Of a DNA stretch of 64,000 bases, positions 17,615 to 26,409 are shown in pieces. This DNA is from Naasia sp. SYSU D00057 (GTDB taxonomy: Bacteria; Actinomycetota; Actinomycetes; Actinomycetales; Microbacteriaceae). The stretch is taken from NCBI RefSeq assembly GCF_017916505.1, contig NZ_JAFMSZ010000003.1, positions 62,001 to 126,000 on the forward strand, given 5' to 3'. The notes under the pieces are model-generated. The model did not search any database, was not told the origin of the DNA, and was given only the letters and a program-made list of their open reading frames with translations. The translations under genes and the position numbers were made by a program. Position 1 is the first letter of the stretch. The number at the start of each line of letters is the position of its first letter.

Positions 17615-18988
17615 TCAGTGCCCCGGCGGCAGGTCGACGAAGCGCGAGTAGTGGCCGTGGAAGCCGACCGTGATGGTGCGGGTGGGACCGTTGCGGTGCT
17701 TGGCGACGATGAGGTCCGCCTCGCCCGCTCGCGGGCTGTCCTTCTCGTAGGCGGCCTCGCGGTGCAGCAGGATCACCATGTCGGCGTCCTGCTCGATCGA
17801 GCCGGACTCACGCAGGTCCGAGATGGCCGGCATCTTGTCGGCGCGCTGCTCGGCACCACGGTTGAGCTGGGACAGCGCGATGACGGGCACCTGCAGCTCC
17901 TTGGCGAGCAGCTTGAGCGCGCGGGAGAACTCCGAGACCTCCTGCTGGCGGCTCTCGACCCGCTTGCCCGAGGTCATCAGCTGGAGGTAGTCGATGACGA
18001 CGAGCTTGAGGCCCACCTTCTGCTTGAGCCGTCGGCACTTGGCGCGGATCTCGACGAGCGTCATGTTGGGGCTGTCGTCGATGTAGAGGGGGGCGTCGTT
18101 GATGCGGCCGCGCGTCTGCGCGAGCTTGGTCCAGTCGTCCGACTGGAGGGTGCCCTTGCGCATGTGCTGCAGCGGGATGGCGGCCTCGGCGGACATGAGG
18201 CGCATCGCGATCTCGCTGCGCCCCATCTCCAGCGAGAAGAAGACCGACGGCTGGTTGTGCTTCACCGACGCGGCACGCGCGAAGTCGAGCGCGAGCGTCG
18301 ACTTTCCCATCGCGGGTCGGGCGGCCACGACGATCATCTGGCCCGGGTGCAGGCCGTTCGTGAGGTCGTCGAGCTCGGTGAAGCCGGTGGGGACGCCCGA
18401 CATCGAGCCGTCCTTGCCCTGGGCGGCCTCGATCTCGTCCACCGCGGCGGTGATGGCCTCGGTGAGCGGGACGTAGTCCTCCGCCTCCTTCTCGCGCGTC
18501 ACCGAGTAGATCTCCGCCTGGGCGTTGTTGACGAGGTCGGTGACCTCGCCCTCGCTGGCGTAGCCCATCTGGACGATGCGGGTGCCGGCCTCGACCAGGC
18601 GCCGGAGGACGGCCCGCTCCGCGACGATCTCGGCGTAGAAGCCGGCATTCGCCGCGGTGGGGACGATGCTCGTCAGCGTGTGCAGGTAGTCGGCGCCGCC
18701 GGCGCGGGAGAGATCGCCCGTCTTCGTGAGCTGGTCGGTGACGGTGATGACGTCGGTCGGCTCGCCGTGGGCGTAGAGGTCGAGGATCGCCTCGAAGATG
18801 ACTTCGTGCTTCGGCACGTAGAAGTCCATGCCCTTGACGGCCTCGAGGACGTCGGCGACCGCATCCTTGCTGAGCAGCATGCCGCCGAGCGCGCTCTGCT
18901 CGGCGAGCAGGTCGTGCGGGGGAGTGCGCTCCGCGCCGCGCCCGTCGCCGCGGGCTTCGCTGGCGAGCCCCAGATGAGCGATCGACAT
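17615..18988 (-). CDS. dnaB: Replicative DNA helicase DnaB
   Basis: Protein of 457 residues: the N-terminal DnaB domain (PHDLLAEQSALGGMLLS onward, residues 20-120) and the RecA-like C-terminal domain with Walker A in ARPAMGKST, Walker B in LVVIDYLQLM and the arginine-finger region KHRNGPTRTI near the end. It unwinds the fork as a hexamer. No intein is present. The ATG at 18988 has GGGGAGGA upstream. The protein is loaded at oriC; in actinobacteria lacking DnaC, the DUF721 protein DciA encoded here (42.3 kb) is the probable loader. Confidence 0.96.
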   Translation of the reverse strand: MSIAHLGLASEARGDGRGAERTPPHDLLAEQSALGGMLLSKDAVADVLEAVKGMDFYVPKHEVIFEAILDLYAHGEPTDVITVTDQLTKTGDLSRAGGADYLHTLTSIVPTAANAGFYAEIVAERAVLRRLVEAGTRIVQMGYASEGEVTDLVNNAQAEIYSVTREKEAEDYVPLTEAITAAVDEIEAAQGKDGSMSGVPTGFTELDDLTNGLHPGQMIVVAARPAMGKSTLALDFARAASVKHNQPSVFFSLEMGRSEIAMRLMSAEAAIPLQHMRKGTLQSDDWTKLAQTRGRINDAPLYIDDSPNMTLVEIRAKCRRLKQKVGLKLVVIDYLQLMTSGKRVESRQQEVSEFSRALKLLAKELQVPVIALSQLNRGAEQRADKMPAISDLRESGSIEQDADMVILLHREAAYEKDSPRAGEADLIVAKHRNGPTRTITVGFHGHYSRFVDLPPGH

Positions 18989-19367
18989 GTGTTCCTCCCC
19001 GACGCAAGCGTCCTGCTCATTCCAGCGCGGGCCACCGACACCGGAAACGACGCCGGGACCCCCCGTCCGGCGCCTCTCGACGCTACCCGCACACAGGGCG
19101 GGGAGGGTGTGCACAGATCTGGGGAGAACGTGCGGGAAAGCGCCATTCACATGTGCACAACCTGTGGGGACGCGCCGGTGACTCCGTGCTCAAGAGAACC
19201 GAGAGGCGCTCCCGATCAGCGGTTCTGTTCCCACATCGCCTTCCTGGGGAAAACTGCCTTGAAGCAGACATTGAAGGTTTGCGTCTTGTGGAACCTGTGC
19301 ACAACCCTGTGGGAACACGAGAAGCGGCGGGGCGGGGGGACCCGCACCGCCGCTTCTGAGAGGGAGG
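18989..19367. other. Intergenic region upstream of dnaB with TGTGCACA motifs
   Basis: This 379-bp gap has no gene. It holds three copies of TGTGCACA (19108-19115, 19152-19159, 19296-19303), two continuing as TGTGCACAACC(C)TGTGGG. On the minus strand they read TTGTGCACA, one base away from the actinobacterial DnaA box TTGTCCACA. The left side must contain the dnaB promoter; the right end holds the rplI terminator. Confidence 0.45.
19321..19356 (-). terminator. Terminator of the rpsF-ssb-rpsR-rplI operon
   Basis: Perfect 10-bp stem GAAGCGGCGG / CCGCCGCTTC with a 16-base GC-rich loop, 11 bp after the rplI stop on the minus strand. Confidence 0.6.
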
Positions 19368-19820
19368 CTACTTGGCCGCGACCACCGTGAGGGCGATCGT
19401 CGCCACGACGTCCTCGCGCAGGCGGACCGTCGCCTCGTGCGACCCGGTGGACCGGATCACCGCGGGGAGCTCGATCTTGCGCTTGTCGATCTCGCCGAGA
19501 CCGGCCGCGGACACCGCGGACGCGACGTCGGAGGACTTCACGGAGCCGAACAGACGGCCCTCGGCGCCCGCCTTCACCCGGAGGGTGACGGGGGACTGCT
19601 CGAGGCGCTGCTTGAGCTGCTGGGCCTCCTCGGCCGTCGCGAGCTCGCGGGCGGCGCGGGCCGCCTTGATCGACTCGATCTGCTTCTCGCCGCCGCGGGT
19701 CCACTGAACCGCGAGGCCCGACGGGACGAGGTAGTTGCGCGCGTAGCCGGCCTTGACGTCGACGACGTCGCCGGGGGCACCGAGGCCGGTGACCTCGTGG
19801 GTGAGGATGAGCTTCGACAT
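19368..19820 (-). CDS. rplI: 50S ribosomal protein L9
   Basis: Protein of 150 residues, full length for L9. The N-terminal globular domain ([35 protein letters not shown], the L9 signature) is joined by a long helix to the C-terminal domain ([12 protein letters not shown]...). It binds 23S rRNA near the L1 stalk. Last gene of rpsF-ssb-rpsR-rplI, 9 bp after rpsR. Confidence 0.97.
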   Translation of the reverse strand: MSKLILTHEVTGLGAPGDVVDVKAGYARNYLVPSGLAVQWTRGGEKQIESIKAARAARELATAEEAQQLKQRLEQSPVTLRVKAGAEGRLFGSVKSSDVASAVSAAGLGEIDKRKIELPAVIRSTGSHEATVRLREDVVATIALTVVAAK

Positions 19821-19829
19821 CGGTGACTC

Positions 19830-20087
19830 CTAGCGTCCGGAACCGGCGTACGGAAGCAGGGCCATCTCACGGGCGTTCTTGACGGCCCGCGCGATAAGGC
19901 GCTGCTCCTGCACCGAGACACCGGTGATGCGGCGGGCGCGGATCTTGCCGCGCTCCGAGATGAACTTGCGGAGCGTCGCGACGTCCTTGTAGTCGATGAC
20001 GCCGACCTTGATCGCCTTCGCGGGAGCGGCGGTCTTGCCGCCCTTCACGCGAGGCTTGCGGCTGTCGCCGCGGGACTTCCCAGCCAT
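19830..20087 (-). CDS. rpsR: 30S ribosomal protein S18
   Basis: Protein of 85 residues with a basic N-terminal extension and the S18 core ([27 protein letters not shown], then [21 protein letters not shown]). It pairs with S6 on the small-subunit platform, matching its operon with rpsF. It has no CxxC zinc motif, so it is the cysteine-free S18 type. It lies 53 bp after ssb. Confidence 0.97.
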   Translation of the reverse strand: MAGKSRGDSRKPRVKGGKTAAPAKAIKVGVIDYKDVATLRKFISERGKIRARRITGVSVQEQRLIARAVKNAREMALLPYAGSGR

Positions 20088-20140
20088 GCGGAATTCCTAA
20101 CTGTGTGAAGAGGAGAAGAGGGGGGAGACGACGGCCCGGA

Positions 20141-20641
20141 TCAGAACGGGGTGTCGTCGTCGTAGGAGCCGGGCGTGTTCCACACGTCCGCGCCACCCGA
20201 GGCAGCCGGCGCGCTGGGCGCCCACGGCTCGTCGGCACCGGAGGAGACGCCGCGGCCTCCACCACCGCCACCGCCACCCGACGTGCGGGTGACCTGGGCG
20301 GTCGCGTACCGGAGCGAGGGGCCGATCTCGTCGACCTCCAGCTCGATCGCGGTGCGGCGCTCGCCTTCCTTCGTCTCGTACGACCGCTGCTTGAGGCGAC
20401 CGGTCGCGATGACGCGGGAGCCCTTGCTCAGCGAGCCGGCGACGTGCTCGGCGAAGTCGCGCCAGACCGAGGCACGGAGGAACAGCGCTTCGCCGTCCTT
20501 CCAGTCATTCGCCTGGCGGTCGAAGGTGCGGGGCGTGGAGGCGATCGTGAAGTTCGCCACCGCGAGGCCGCCCTGCGTGTAGCGCAGCTCGGGGTCGGCG
20601 GTCAGGTTGCCGACCACCGTGATGATGGTCTCGCCGGCCAC
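20141..20641 (-). CDS. ssb: Single-stranded DNA-binding protein
   Basis: Protein of 166 residues: an OB-fold domain (residues 1-115, [31 protein letters not shown]...), a glycine-rich linker with a run of glycines near residue 125, and the acidic tip DDDTPF, where T replaces the more usual I. The tip recruits replication and repair proteins. Start GTG at 20641, 1 bp after the rpsF stop. It lies between rpsF and rpsR as in most bacteria. Confidence 0.96.
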   Translation of the reverse strand: MAGETIITVVGNLTADPELRYTQGGLAVANFTIASTPRTFDRQANDWKDGEALFLRASVWRDFAEHVAGSLSKGSRVIATGRLKQRSYETKEGERRTAIELEVDEIGPSLRYATAQVTRTSGGGGGGGGRGVSSGADEPWAPSAPAASGGADVWNTPGSYDDDTPF

Positions 20642-20642
20642 G

Positions 20643-20987
20643 TCAGCTCGCGGGCTTCTCGGCCGCGGCAGCGGCGGTCGCGGCGGCGCGCGCCACGGCC
20701 TCCTCGGCGCGGAGGACCTTGGTGCGGAGGACGGCCTCCGACAGGCTCAGCTGCCGGTCGAGCTCCTTCGCGGCCTCGGGCGTCGAGGTGAGGTTCACGA
20801 CGGCGTAGATGCCCTCGCTCTTCTTCTTGATCTCGTACGCGAGACGGCGACGGCCCCAGATGTCGACGTTCTCGATCGAGCCACCCGCGTTGCGGATGAC
20901 GCCGAGGAACTTGTCGAGGCTCGGGGCGACCGTGCGCTCATCGATCTCGGGATCGAGGATGACCATGAGTTCGTACTTGTGCGTCAC
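20643..20987 (-). CDS. rpsF: 30S ribosomal protein S6
   Basis: Protein of 114 residues: [19 protein letters not shown] at the start, [25 protein letters not shown] in the middle, and an alanine-rich C-terminal tail. S6 binds S18 on the platform of the small subunit. First gene of rpsF-ssb-rpsR-rplI; AAGGAGGTGGG lies upstream of the ATG on the minus strand. Confidence 0.97.
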   Translation of the reverse strand: MTHKYELMVILDPEIDERTVAPSLDKFLGVIRNAGGSIENVDIWGRRRLAYEIKKKSEGIYAVVNLTSTPEAAKELDRQLSLSEAVLRTKVLRAEEAVARAAATAAAAAEKPAS

Positions 20988-21101
20988 TGACCCACCTCCT
21001 TCGGACTAGAACGGCTGCAGGCTCTCTGCAGCAGGAGGGTGTGTGCACGCCCGCGCGAGGCGGGCTGTGGTGCCACGCGATGCGCGGACAACCGCAGTAG
21101 C

Positions 21102-22547
21102 TTAGCGGCTTCCGCCGCCCTGCGGCAAGGCGGACCACCAGTCGAGCAGGCGGCGTGTGGCCTCCTCCTCGCCGAGCGGACCCTCGTCGAGCCGCAGCTC
21201 GAGGAGATGCCTGTACGCGCGGCCCACGTCCGGACCGGGGCGGATGCCGAGGATCGACATGATCTGCTCGCCGTCGAGGTCGGGCCGGACCGCGGCGAGC
21301 TCCTCCTGCTCCGCGAGCTCGCCGATGCGGCGCTCGATGTCGTCGTAGGCGCCCGCCAGCCGCTCCGCCTTGCGCCGGTTGCGGGTGGTGACGTCGGCGC
21401 GGGTGAGGATGTGCAGCTGCTCGAGCTGGTCGCCCGCGTCCCGCGCGTACCGGCGGACCGCGGAGTCGGTCCAGGCGCCCTCCGTGTAGCCGAAGAAGCG
21501 CTGGTGCAGCTCGATCAGCTTCGCGGTGCGGTCGATGGTGTCGTTGTCGAAGCGCAGCGTGCGCAGCCGCTTCCGCGCGAGCTTCGCGCCGACGACGTCG
21601 TGGTGGTGGAAGGTGACCGCGCCGCCCTTCTCGAACCGGCGGGTGGCGGGCTTGCCGATGTCGTGCAGCAGAGCGGCGAGGCGCAGGACGAGGTCGGGCG
21701 CGCGGCCGCGGCGCCGCTCGAGGTCGATCGTCTGCTCGAGCACCGTGAGGGAGTGCTCGTAGACGTCCTTGTGCCGGTGCTCGGCGTCCACGGTCAGCTT
21801 GAGGGCGGGGAGCTCGGGCAGCACGAGGTCCGCGATGCCGGACTCGACGAGCAGCTCGAGGCCGGCGCGTGGCGATCCGGCGAGCAGGAGCTTCGAGAGC
21901 TCGTCCTTGATCCGCTCGGCGGACACGATCGACAGCCGCCCGGCGAGGGCGGTGACCGCAGCCCGGGTCTCGTCCTCCACCGCGAAGCCGAGCTGTGCGG
22001 CGAAGCGTGCCGCTCGAAGCATACGAAGGGGGTCCTCAGTGAACGACACCTCGGGCCGCTGAGGCGTGCGCAGGCGGCGGCCGAGCAGGTCCTCGATCCC
22101 GCCGGTCGGGTCCACCAGGACGCGGGCCGGCAGCCGGAGGGCCATCGAGTTGACCGTGAAGTCGCGGCGCACCAGGTCGTCCTCGAGGGTGTCGCCGAAG
22201 CGGACCTCCGGCTTGCGCGACTCCGGCTCGTAGGCGTCCGAGCGGTAGGTCGTGATCTCGACCTGCTCGCCGGCGATACGGGCGCCGATCGTGCCGAAGG
22301 CGCGGCCGACGTCCCAGCGAGCCGAGGAGATAGGTGTGACGATCTCGAGGATGCGCTCCGGCCGCGCGTCGGTGGTGAAATCGAGGTCGAACGCGGTGCG
22401 GCCGAGGAAGGCGTCGCGGACGGGGCCGCCGACCAGGGCGAGCTCGGCGCCCGCGGCCTCGAACGCCGCGGCCAGCTTCGCGACGGGAGGCGAGAGCGCG
22501 ATCGCCGTCAGGCGGTCGAGAGCGGCCGCCGCGCTGTCCATGGGCAT
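21102..22547 (-). CDS. pcnA: CCA tRNA nucleotidyltransferase
   Basis: Protein of 481 residues of the class II polymerase-beta superfamily. The head has ALVGGPVRDAFLG and the metal-binding DLDFTT; DDLVRRDFTVNSMA follows. The C-terminal HD domain has LLHDIGKP and HHHDVVGAKLARKRL. It adds or repairs CCA on tRNA ends, which fits with the two tRNA genes here whose CCA is not encoded. Start ATG at 22547; an in-frame ATG 6 bp later is equally possible. Divergent from the DUF6049-like gene, as in many actinobacteria. Confidence 0.93.
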   Translation of the reverse strand: MPMDSAAAALDRLTAIALSPPVAKLAAAFEAAGAELALVGGPVRDAFLGRTAFDLDFTTDARPERILEIVTPISSARWDVGRAFGTIGARIAGEQVEITTYRSDAYEPESRKPEVRFGDTLEDDLVRRDFTVNSMALRLPARVLVDPTGGIEDLLGRRLRTPQRPEVSFTEDPLRMLRAARFAAQLGFAVEDETRAAVTALAGRLSIVSAERIKDELSKLLLAGSPRAGLELLVESGIADLVLPELPALKLTVDAEHRHKDVYEHSLTVLEQTIDLERRRGRAPDLVLRLAALLHDIGKPATRRFEKGGAVTFHHHDVVGAKLARKRLRTLRFDNDTIDRTAKLIELHQRFFGYTEGAWTDSAVRRYARDAGDQLEQLHILTRADVTTRNRRKAERLAGAYDDIERRIGELAEQEELAAVRPDLDGEQIMSILGIRPGPDVGRAYRHLLELRLDEGPLGEEEATRRLLDWWSALPQGGGSR

Positions 22548-22597
22548 CCATGCTAGTTCGCGGAGCGGGGGACCAGGGCACGCGGAACCCCACCGCC

Positions 22598-22603
22598 TAG
22601 ACT
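22598..22603 (+). promoter_or_regulatory. -10 box ahead of the short upstream frame and the DUF6049-like gene
   Basis: TAGACT lies 8 nt before an ATG at 22612. The same hexamer occurs the same distance before hisC and crgA, which suggests a leaderless message beginning at 22612. Confidence 0.4.
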
Positions 22604-22611
22604 CGCTGTCC

Positions 22612-22656
22612 ATGGGAGCGTGGAGGACGACCGCCGGCTCCGTCGACCCGGCGTGA
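22612..22656 (+). CDS. Possible 14-codon leader peptide
   Basis: ATG-initiated frame encoding MGAWRTTAGSVDPA, ending in a TGA 5 bp before the ATG of the DUF6049-like gene. A -10-like TAGACT 8 nt upstream would give a leaderless message starting at this ATG. If it is translated, ribosomes could pass to the main gene by reinitiation at GTGAGGGGGATG. The frame is short and could be chance; a GTG start at 22620 for the main gene would overlap it. Confidence 0.3.
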   Translation: MGAWRTTAGSVDPA

Positions 22657-22661
22657 GGGGG

Positions 22662-24719
22662 ATGCTGCGCCCGGCCCTCGCCGTGGCGCTCCTCGCCGCC
22701 GGCCTGCCCGCCCCGGCCATGGCCGCCACGACCGCGGAGGAACCGCCTCAGGTCAGCCTCACGCTCGCAGCGGGCTCGGGCATCGCCCGCCCCGGCGAGG
22801 ACCTCGTCGTCACCGGAAGCGTCGCCAACACCGGGACCGGCCCGGTCTCGGGCGGCACCCTCCGAGTCGAGCTGACGGAGGACGGACTCGACCGCTCGGA
22901 GCTGCAGGTGCTCCTCGACGATGCGGCGGACGAGGACGCCGACCGCGCCGTCGTCGGGACGCTGCCCATCGCGGCGCTGCCCGCGGGCTCCAGCGTGCCG
23001 GTCTCCCTCACCATCCCCGCTGCCGACGTCGACCGCACGCTGGCGGATGCCGACTGGGGCACGCACGCCCTGCTCGGCTCCTTCGACACCGAGGGCTCGG
23101 TGATCGCCCGGTCGAGCTCCGGATTCGTGTGGGCCGACGGCGCGGCGCCGGCGCCGATCGCGGTCTCGACGGTGGTGCCGTTCACGACGCCGGGCATCTC
23201 CGAAGGGCTGCTCGACGCCGACTCGCTCGAGGCCTACACATCGGCCGGGGGAGTGCTGCGCCGGAAGCTCGACGCCGTGCGCGGCTCCGCGGACGCCATC
23301 GCACTCGACCCGCGGATCCTCGCCTCGATCCGCGCGCTCGGGACGGATGCCCCGGACAGCGCCGTGGACTGGTTGAACGAGCTGCGAACGGTCGACAACG
23401 TCGTATTCCCGCTCAGCTATGCAGACTCGGATGTCGCGCTCGAACGCGCGGCCGGCGCACCGTCGGTCCTCGGGCCGGGGTCGTTCGAGTCGTCCCTCGA
23501 CCGCGACGTCTTCGCGAACGGCCCGATCGCGGAGGAGACGCCGCCCTCGCCCTCGCCCTCCTCGTCCGGCACGGCGACCCCGTCCCCCACGCCCACCGAT
23601 GCGGAGCCCGGCGCTCTGCCGACGGGCGACGACCTCCTCCGCTGGGACTACACGACCACCGACCTCGCCTGGCCGACACGGGTGCTGCCCGGCGACCTGC
23701 CCTTCTATGCCGCATCCGGGCTGACCCGCGCCATCGTGCCGAGCTCCTCCCTCGCCGACACCCCCGATCCCCTGCCGGTGAGCGGATCCCTCGAGGGGAG
23801 CACCGCGCTCGTGCTCGACAGCCGGCTCTCGGACGCCGTGTCCGAGGCGGCGTTCTCCTCGGGCGAGGCTGCGGGCCGAGCCGCACTGGCGGACGCGATC
23901 GCCCTGCTCGCCGCCACCGCGGAGGATGCCGAGCCCGGCGCCGCGGTCCTCGTCGGGCTCGACCGCGCCTGGCCGGAGTCGACGGCCTCCACCGCGGCGG
24001 CGCTGACCGCTCTCCGCACCCTGCCGTGGGTCGCCCCCCTCCGGCTCGACGCGATCGCGGGGTCCGGGACGGAGCTGGCCGTCCGCGGCGACCAGGCGGC
24101 GGACGGGCGCGTGCCGACGGCCGCGCAGCTGCTGCAGGACGACGCCGCCATCGCCCGCTTCTCGTCGGTGCTGGAGCGCCCCGAGCTGCTCACCGGGCGG
24201 GAGCGGCTGCGCCTCCTCGCGGTCCTCTCCGCGCAGTGGCTGGACGCACCGGAGGCCTGGCAGACCGCCGCGGCGGACCTGCACGCCTCGTACGACCGCG
24301 TGCTGCACTCCGTGCGCATCACCCAGACCAGCGTCTTCGTGGTGAGCCCCGAGGTGCCGGTGCCGGTCTTCGTGCAGAACGATCTCGACTTCCCGGTCAC
24401 CATCCGCCTCGAGGGCAGGCCCAGCAACGGGCGCCTGCTGGTGGACCCCGCCACGGCCACGATCGACGCGCTGTCCAGCCAGCGGGTCAGCCTTCCGGCC
24501 CGGTCCATCGCCAACGGACGGGTCACGCTGACCGTCACGGCCTGGAGCCCGACCGGCGTGCAGGTGGGCGACCCCGCCACGATCGACCTGGACGTCCAGG
24601 CCGAGTGGGAGGCCGTCGGCACGGGCGTCGTCATCGGTCTCGTCGTCGCGCTGTTCGGGTTCGGGCTGTGGCGAAACATCCGCCGACGCCGCAGGGCGTC
24701 GCGAGAGGGAGCCGAATGA
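22662..24719 (+). CDS. DUF6049-like secreted, membrane-anchored protein
   Basis: Protein of 685 residues with a signal peptide (MLRPALAVALLAAGLPAPAMA), a long extracellular part that includes a proline/serine/threonine linker (about residues 290-310, SPSPSSSGTATPSPTPT), and one C-terminal membrane helix (GVVIGLVVALFGFGLW) followed by a basic tail (RRRRRASREG). It resembles the DUF6049 proteins encoded just before murJ in many actinobacteria; the role is unknown, but the pairing suggests envelope work. Its stop overlaps the murJ start (ATGA). Start chosen at ATG 22662; in-frame GTGs at 22620 and 22653 are alternatives. Confidence 0.8.
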   Translation: MLRPALAVALLAAGLPAPAMAATTAEEPPQVSLTLAAGSGIARPGEDLVVTGSVANTGTGPVSGGTLRVELTEDGLDRSELQVLLDDAADEDADRAVVGTLPIAALPAGSSVPVSLTIPAADVDRTLADADWGTHALLGSFDTEGSVIARSSSGFVWADGAAPAPIAVSTVVPFTTPGISEGLLDADSLEAYTSAGGVLRRKLDAVRGSADAIALDPRILASIRALGTDAPDSAVDWLNELRTVDNVVFPLSYADSDVALERAAGAPSVLGPGSFESSLDRDVFANGPIAEETPPSPSPSSSGTATPSPTPTDAEPGALPTGDDLLRWDYTTTDLAWPTRVLPGDLPFYAASGLTRAIVPSSSLADTPDPLPVSGSLEGSTALVLDSRLSDAVSEAAFSSGEAAGRAALADAIALLAATAEDAEPGAAVLVGLDRAWPESTASTAAALTALRTLPWVAPLRLDAIAGSGTELAVRGDQAADGRVPTAAQLLQDDAAIARFSSVLERPELLTGRERLRLLAVLSAQWLDAPEAWQTAAADLHASYDRVLHSVRITQTSVFVVSPEVPVPVFVQNDLDFPVTIRLEGRPSNGRLLVDPATATIDALSSQRVSLPARSIANGRVTLTVTAWSPTGVQVGDPATIDLDVQAEWEAVGTGVVIGLVVALFGFGLWRNIRRRRRASREGAE

Positions 24720-26317
24720 GCGGGATCGGCCGGGCGAGTGCGCTGCTGGCGTCGGGCACGGTCGTCTCGCGGGTGCTCGGCTTCGTCAAGGCGATCGTGA
24801 TCGCCGACGCGATCGGCAACGTCGCGAGCGTGAGCGCCGACGCGTACGCGGTCTCCACCGCCGTGCCGAACAGCATCTACGCCATCATCGGCGGGGGCCT
24901 GCTGAGCGCGATCCTCGTGCCGCAGATCGTGCGGGCGAGCACCGCCCCGGACGGCGGCAACGCGTACGTGAACAAGCTCGTCACCCTCGGGCTGACCGGC
25001 TTCCTCCTCGTCGCGACGCTCGCGACCCTCGCGGCACCGCTGCTCGTGCGGCTGTTCGCGACCGACAAGCTGGACCTCGGCCTCGCCACCGCGTTCGCGT
25101 TCTGGTCGCTGCCGCAGGTGTTCTTCCTCGGAATGTACGCGCTGCTCGGCGAGGTGCTCAACGCCCGCAAGGCGTTCGGGCCGTTCACCTGGGCTCCCGT
25201 CGCGAACAACCTCGTCGGGATCGCCTCCGTGCTGACCTTCGTGGCGGTGTTCGGCGCCGACGCGGACCGCACCGGGAGCGACTGGACGCCCGGGATGATC
25301 GCGCTCTTCGCCGGCGGCGGCACGCTGGGTCTCGCCGCGCAGGCGATCCTGCTGTTCTTCTTCTGGCGCCGCGTCGGCCTGCGCTTCCGCCCGGACTTCG
25401 CGTGGCGCGGAGTCGGCCTCGGCCACGTGGGCAGGGCGGCCGGGTGGACGTTCGGCATGCTCGTCGCCGGGCAGATCGCCGGGATCATCCAGACCAACGT
25501 GGCGACGCTCGGCACCGCGGAGGGCGCGGGGCCGGCGGCGCTCGGCAACGCCTGGCTCATCTTCATGCTTCCGCACTCCGTGATCACGGTGTCGCTCGTG
25601 ACCGCCTTCTACACGCGGATGAGCGAGCACGCGACGCACGGCGACACCCCGGCCCTCAAGTCGGACATCTCGATCGCCATGCGCTCGGTGACCCTGGCGA
25701 TGGTGCTCGCGACCGCGGTCCTCGTGGTGGTATCACTCCCGTTCGCGCGCGTGTTCAACACCCCGTTCGCCGAGGTGCAGATCATGGCGGCGGTGATCAC
25801 CGCGTACGTGATCGGGCTCGTGCCCTTCTGCCTCCTGTTCGTCGTCCAGCGCTCGTTCTACGCCCTGGCCGACACCCGGACCCCCTTCGCCTTCACGATG
25901 GCCCAGGTGGTCGTCGTCATCACCGGCGTCCTCCTGAGCGGACTGCTGCCGGCGGAGTGGATCGGCGTCGGCATCGCGACCGCGGTGTCGGTCGCCGGCA
26001 CCCTGCAGCTGCTCCTCGCCTCGTGGCTCCTCGCCCGCCGGATCGGGCGGGGGGCGGCGCGCGGCGTGGGTCGCTCGCTCCTCATCGACCTCGGTGCGGT
26101 GGTGCCGGCGGGCGCCGTCGGCGCCGCGCTGCTGTTCCTGCTCGGCGGCACCGTCGAGGACGGCTTCGCGCTCTCCGGGAAGCTGCCCGCCATCCTCTCC
26201 CTGGCGGCCATCGCCGCGGCCATGACGTCGGTGTACGGCGGTGCGCTCGTGCTGCTCCGCTCGCCCGATCTCATGCCCGTTCTGGCCCGCATCATCGCGC
26301 GGCTGAAACGGGGCTGA
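24716..26317 (+). CDS. murJ: Lipid II flippase MurJ
   Basis: Protein of 533 residues with about 14 membrane helices, MOP/MurJ family. The N-terminal ASGTVVSRVLGFVKAIVIADAIG and the SADAYAVSTAVPNSIYAIIGGGLLSAILVPQ region are diagnostic. It moves lipid II across the membrane for peptidoglycan synthesis. Unlike mycobacterial MviN it has no C-terminal pseudokinase; the protein ends soon after the last helix (IIARLKRG). Coupled to the DUF6049-like gene by ATGA. trxB follows 92 bp later. Confidence 0.95.
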   Translation: MSGIGRASALLASGTVVSRVLGFVKAIVIADAIGNVASVSADAYAVSTAVPNSIYAIIGGGLLSAILVPQIVRASTAPDGGNAYVNKLVTLGLTGFLLVATLATLAAPLLVRLFATDKLDLGLATAFAFWSLPQVFFLGMYALLGEVLNARKAFGPFTWAPVANNLVGIASVLTFVAVFGADADRTGSDWTPGMIALFAGGGTLGLAAQAILLFFFWRRVGLRFRPDFAWRGVGLGHVGRAAGWTFGMLVAGQIAGIIQTNVATLGTAEGAGPAALGNAWLIFMLPHSVITVSLVTAFYTRMSEHATHGDTPALKSDISIAMRSVTLAMVLATAVLVVVSLPFARVFNTPFAEVQIMAAVITAYVIGLVPFCLLFVVQRSFYALADTRTPFAFTMAQVVVVITGVLLSGLLPAEWIGVGIATAVSVAGTLQLLLASWLLARRIGRGAARGVGRSLLIDLGAVVPAGAVGAALLFLLGGTVEDGFALSGKLPAILSLAAIAAAMTSVYGGALVLLRSPDLMPVLARIIARLKRG

Positions 26318-26409
26318 CGCTCCGGGCCGCGGAATAGCCCGAGGCTAGGATGTGTTGACTCGGGAGCGGCGCGGAGAGCCCGTCGTCGGCGAAGTCAGGA
26401 GCATTTCCA

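Noticed and set aside
21102-24308. Continuous 1068-residue minus-strand frame
   Set aside because: Only its last 481 residues are a real protein (CCA-adding enzyme); the rest is antisense to the DUF6049-like gene.
23129-24715. Frame upstream of murJ giving a 1062-residue protein
   Set aside because: The added part is Arg/Ala-rich, lies within the DUF6049-like gene in another frame, and the MurJ start at 24716 overlaps its stop.
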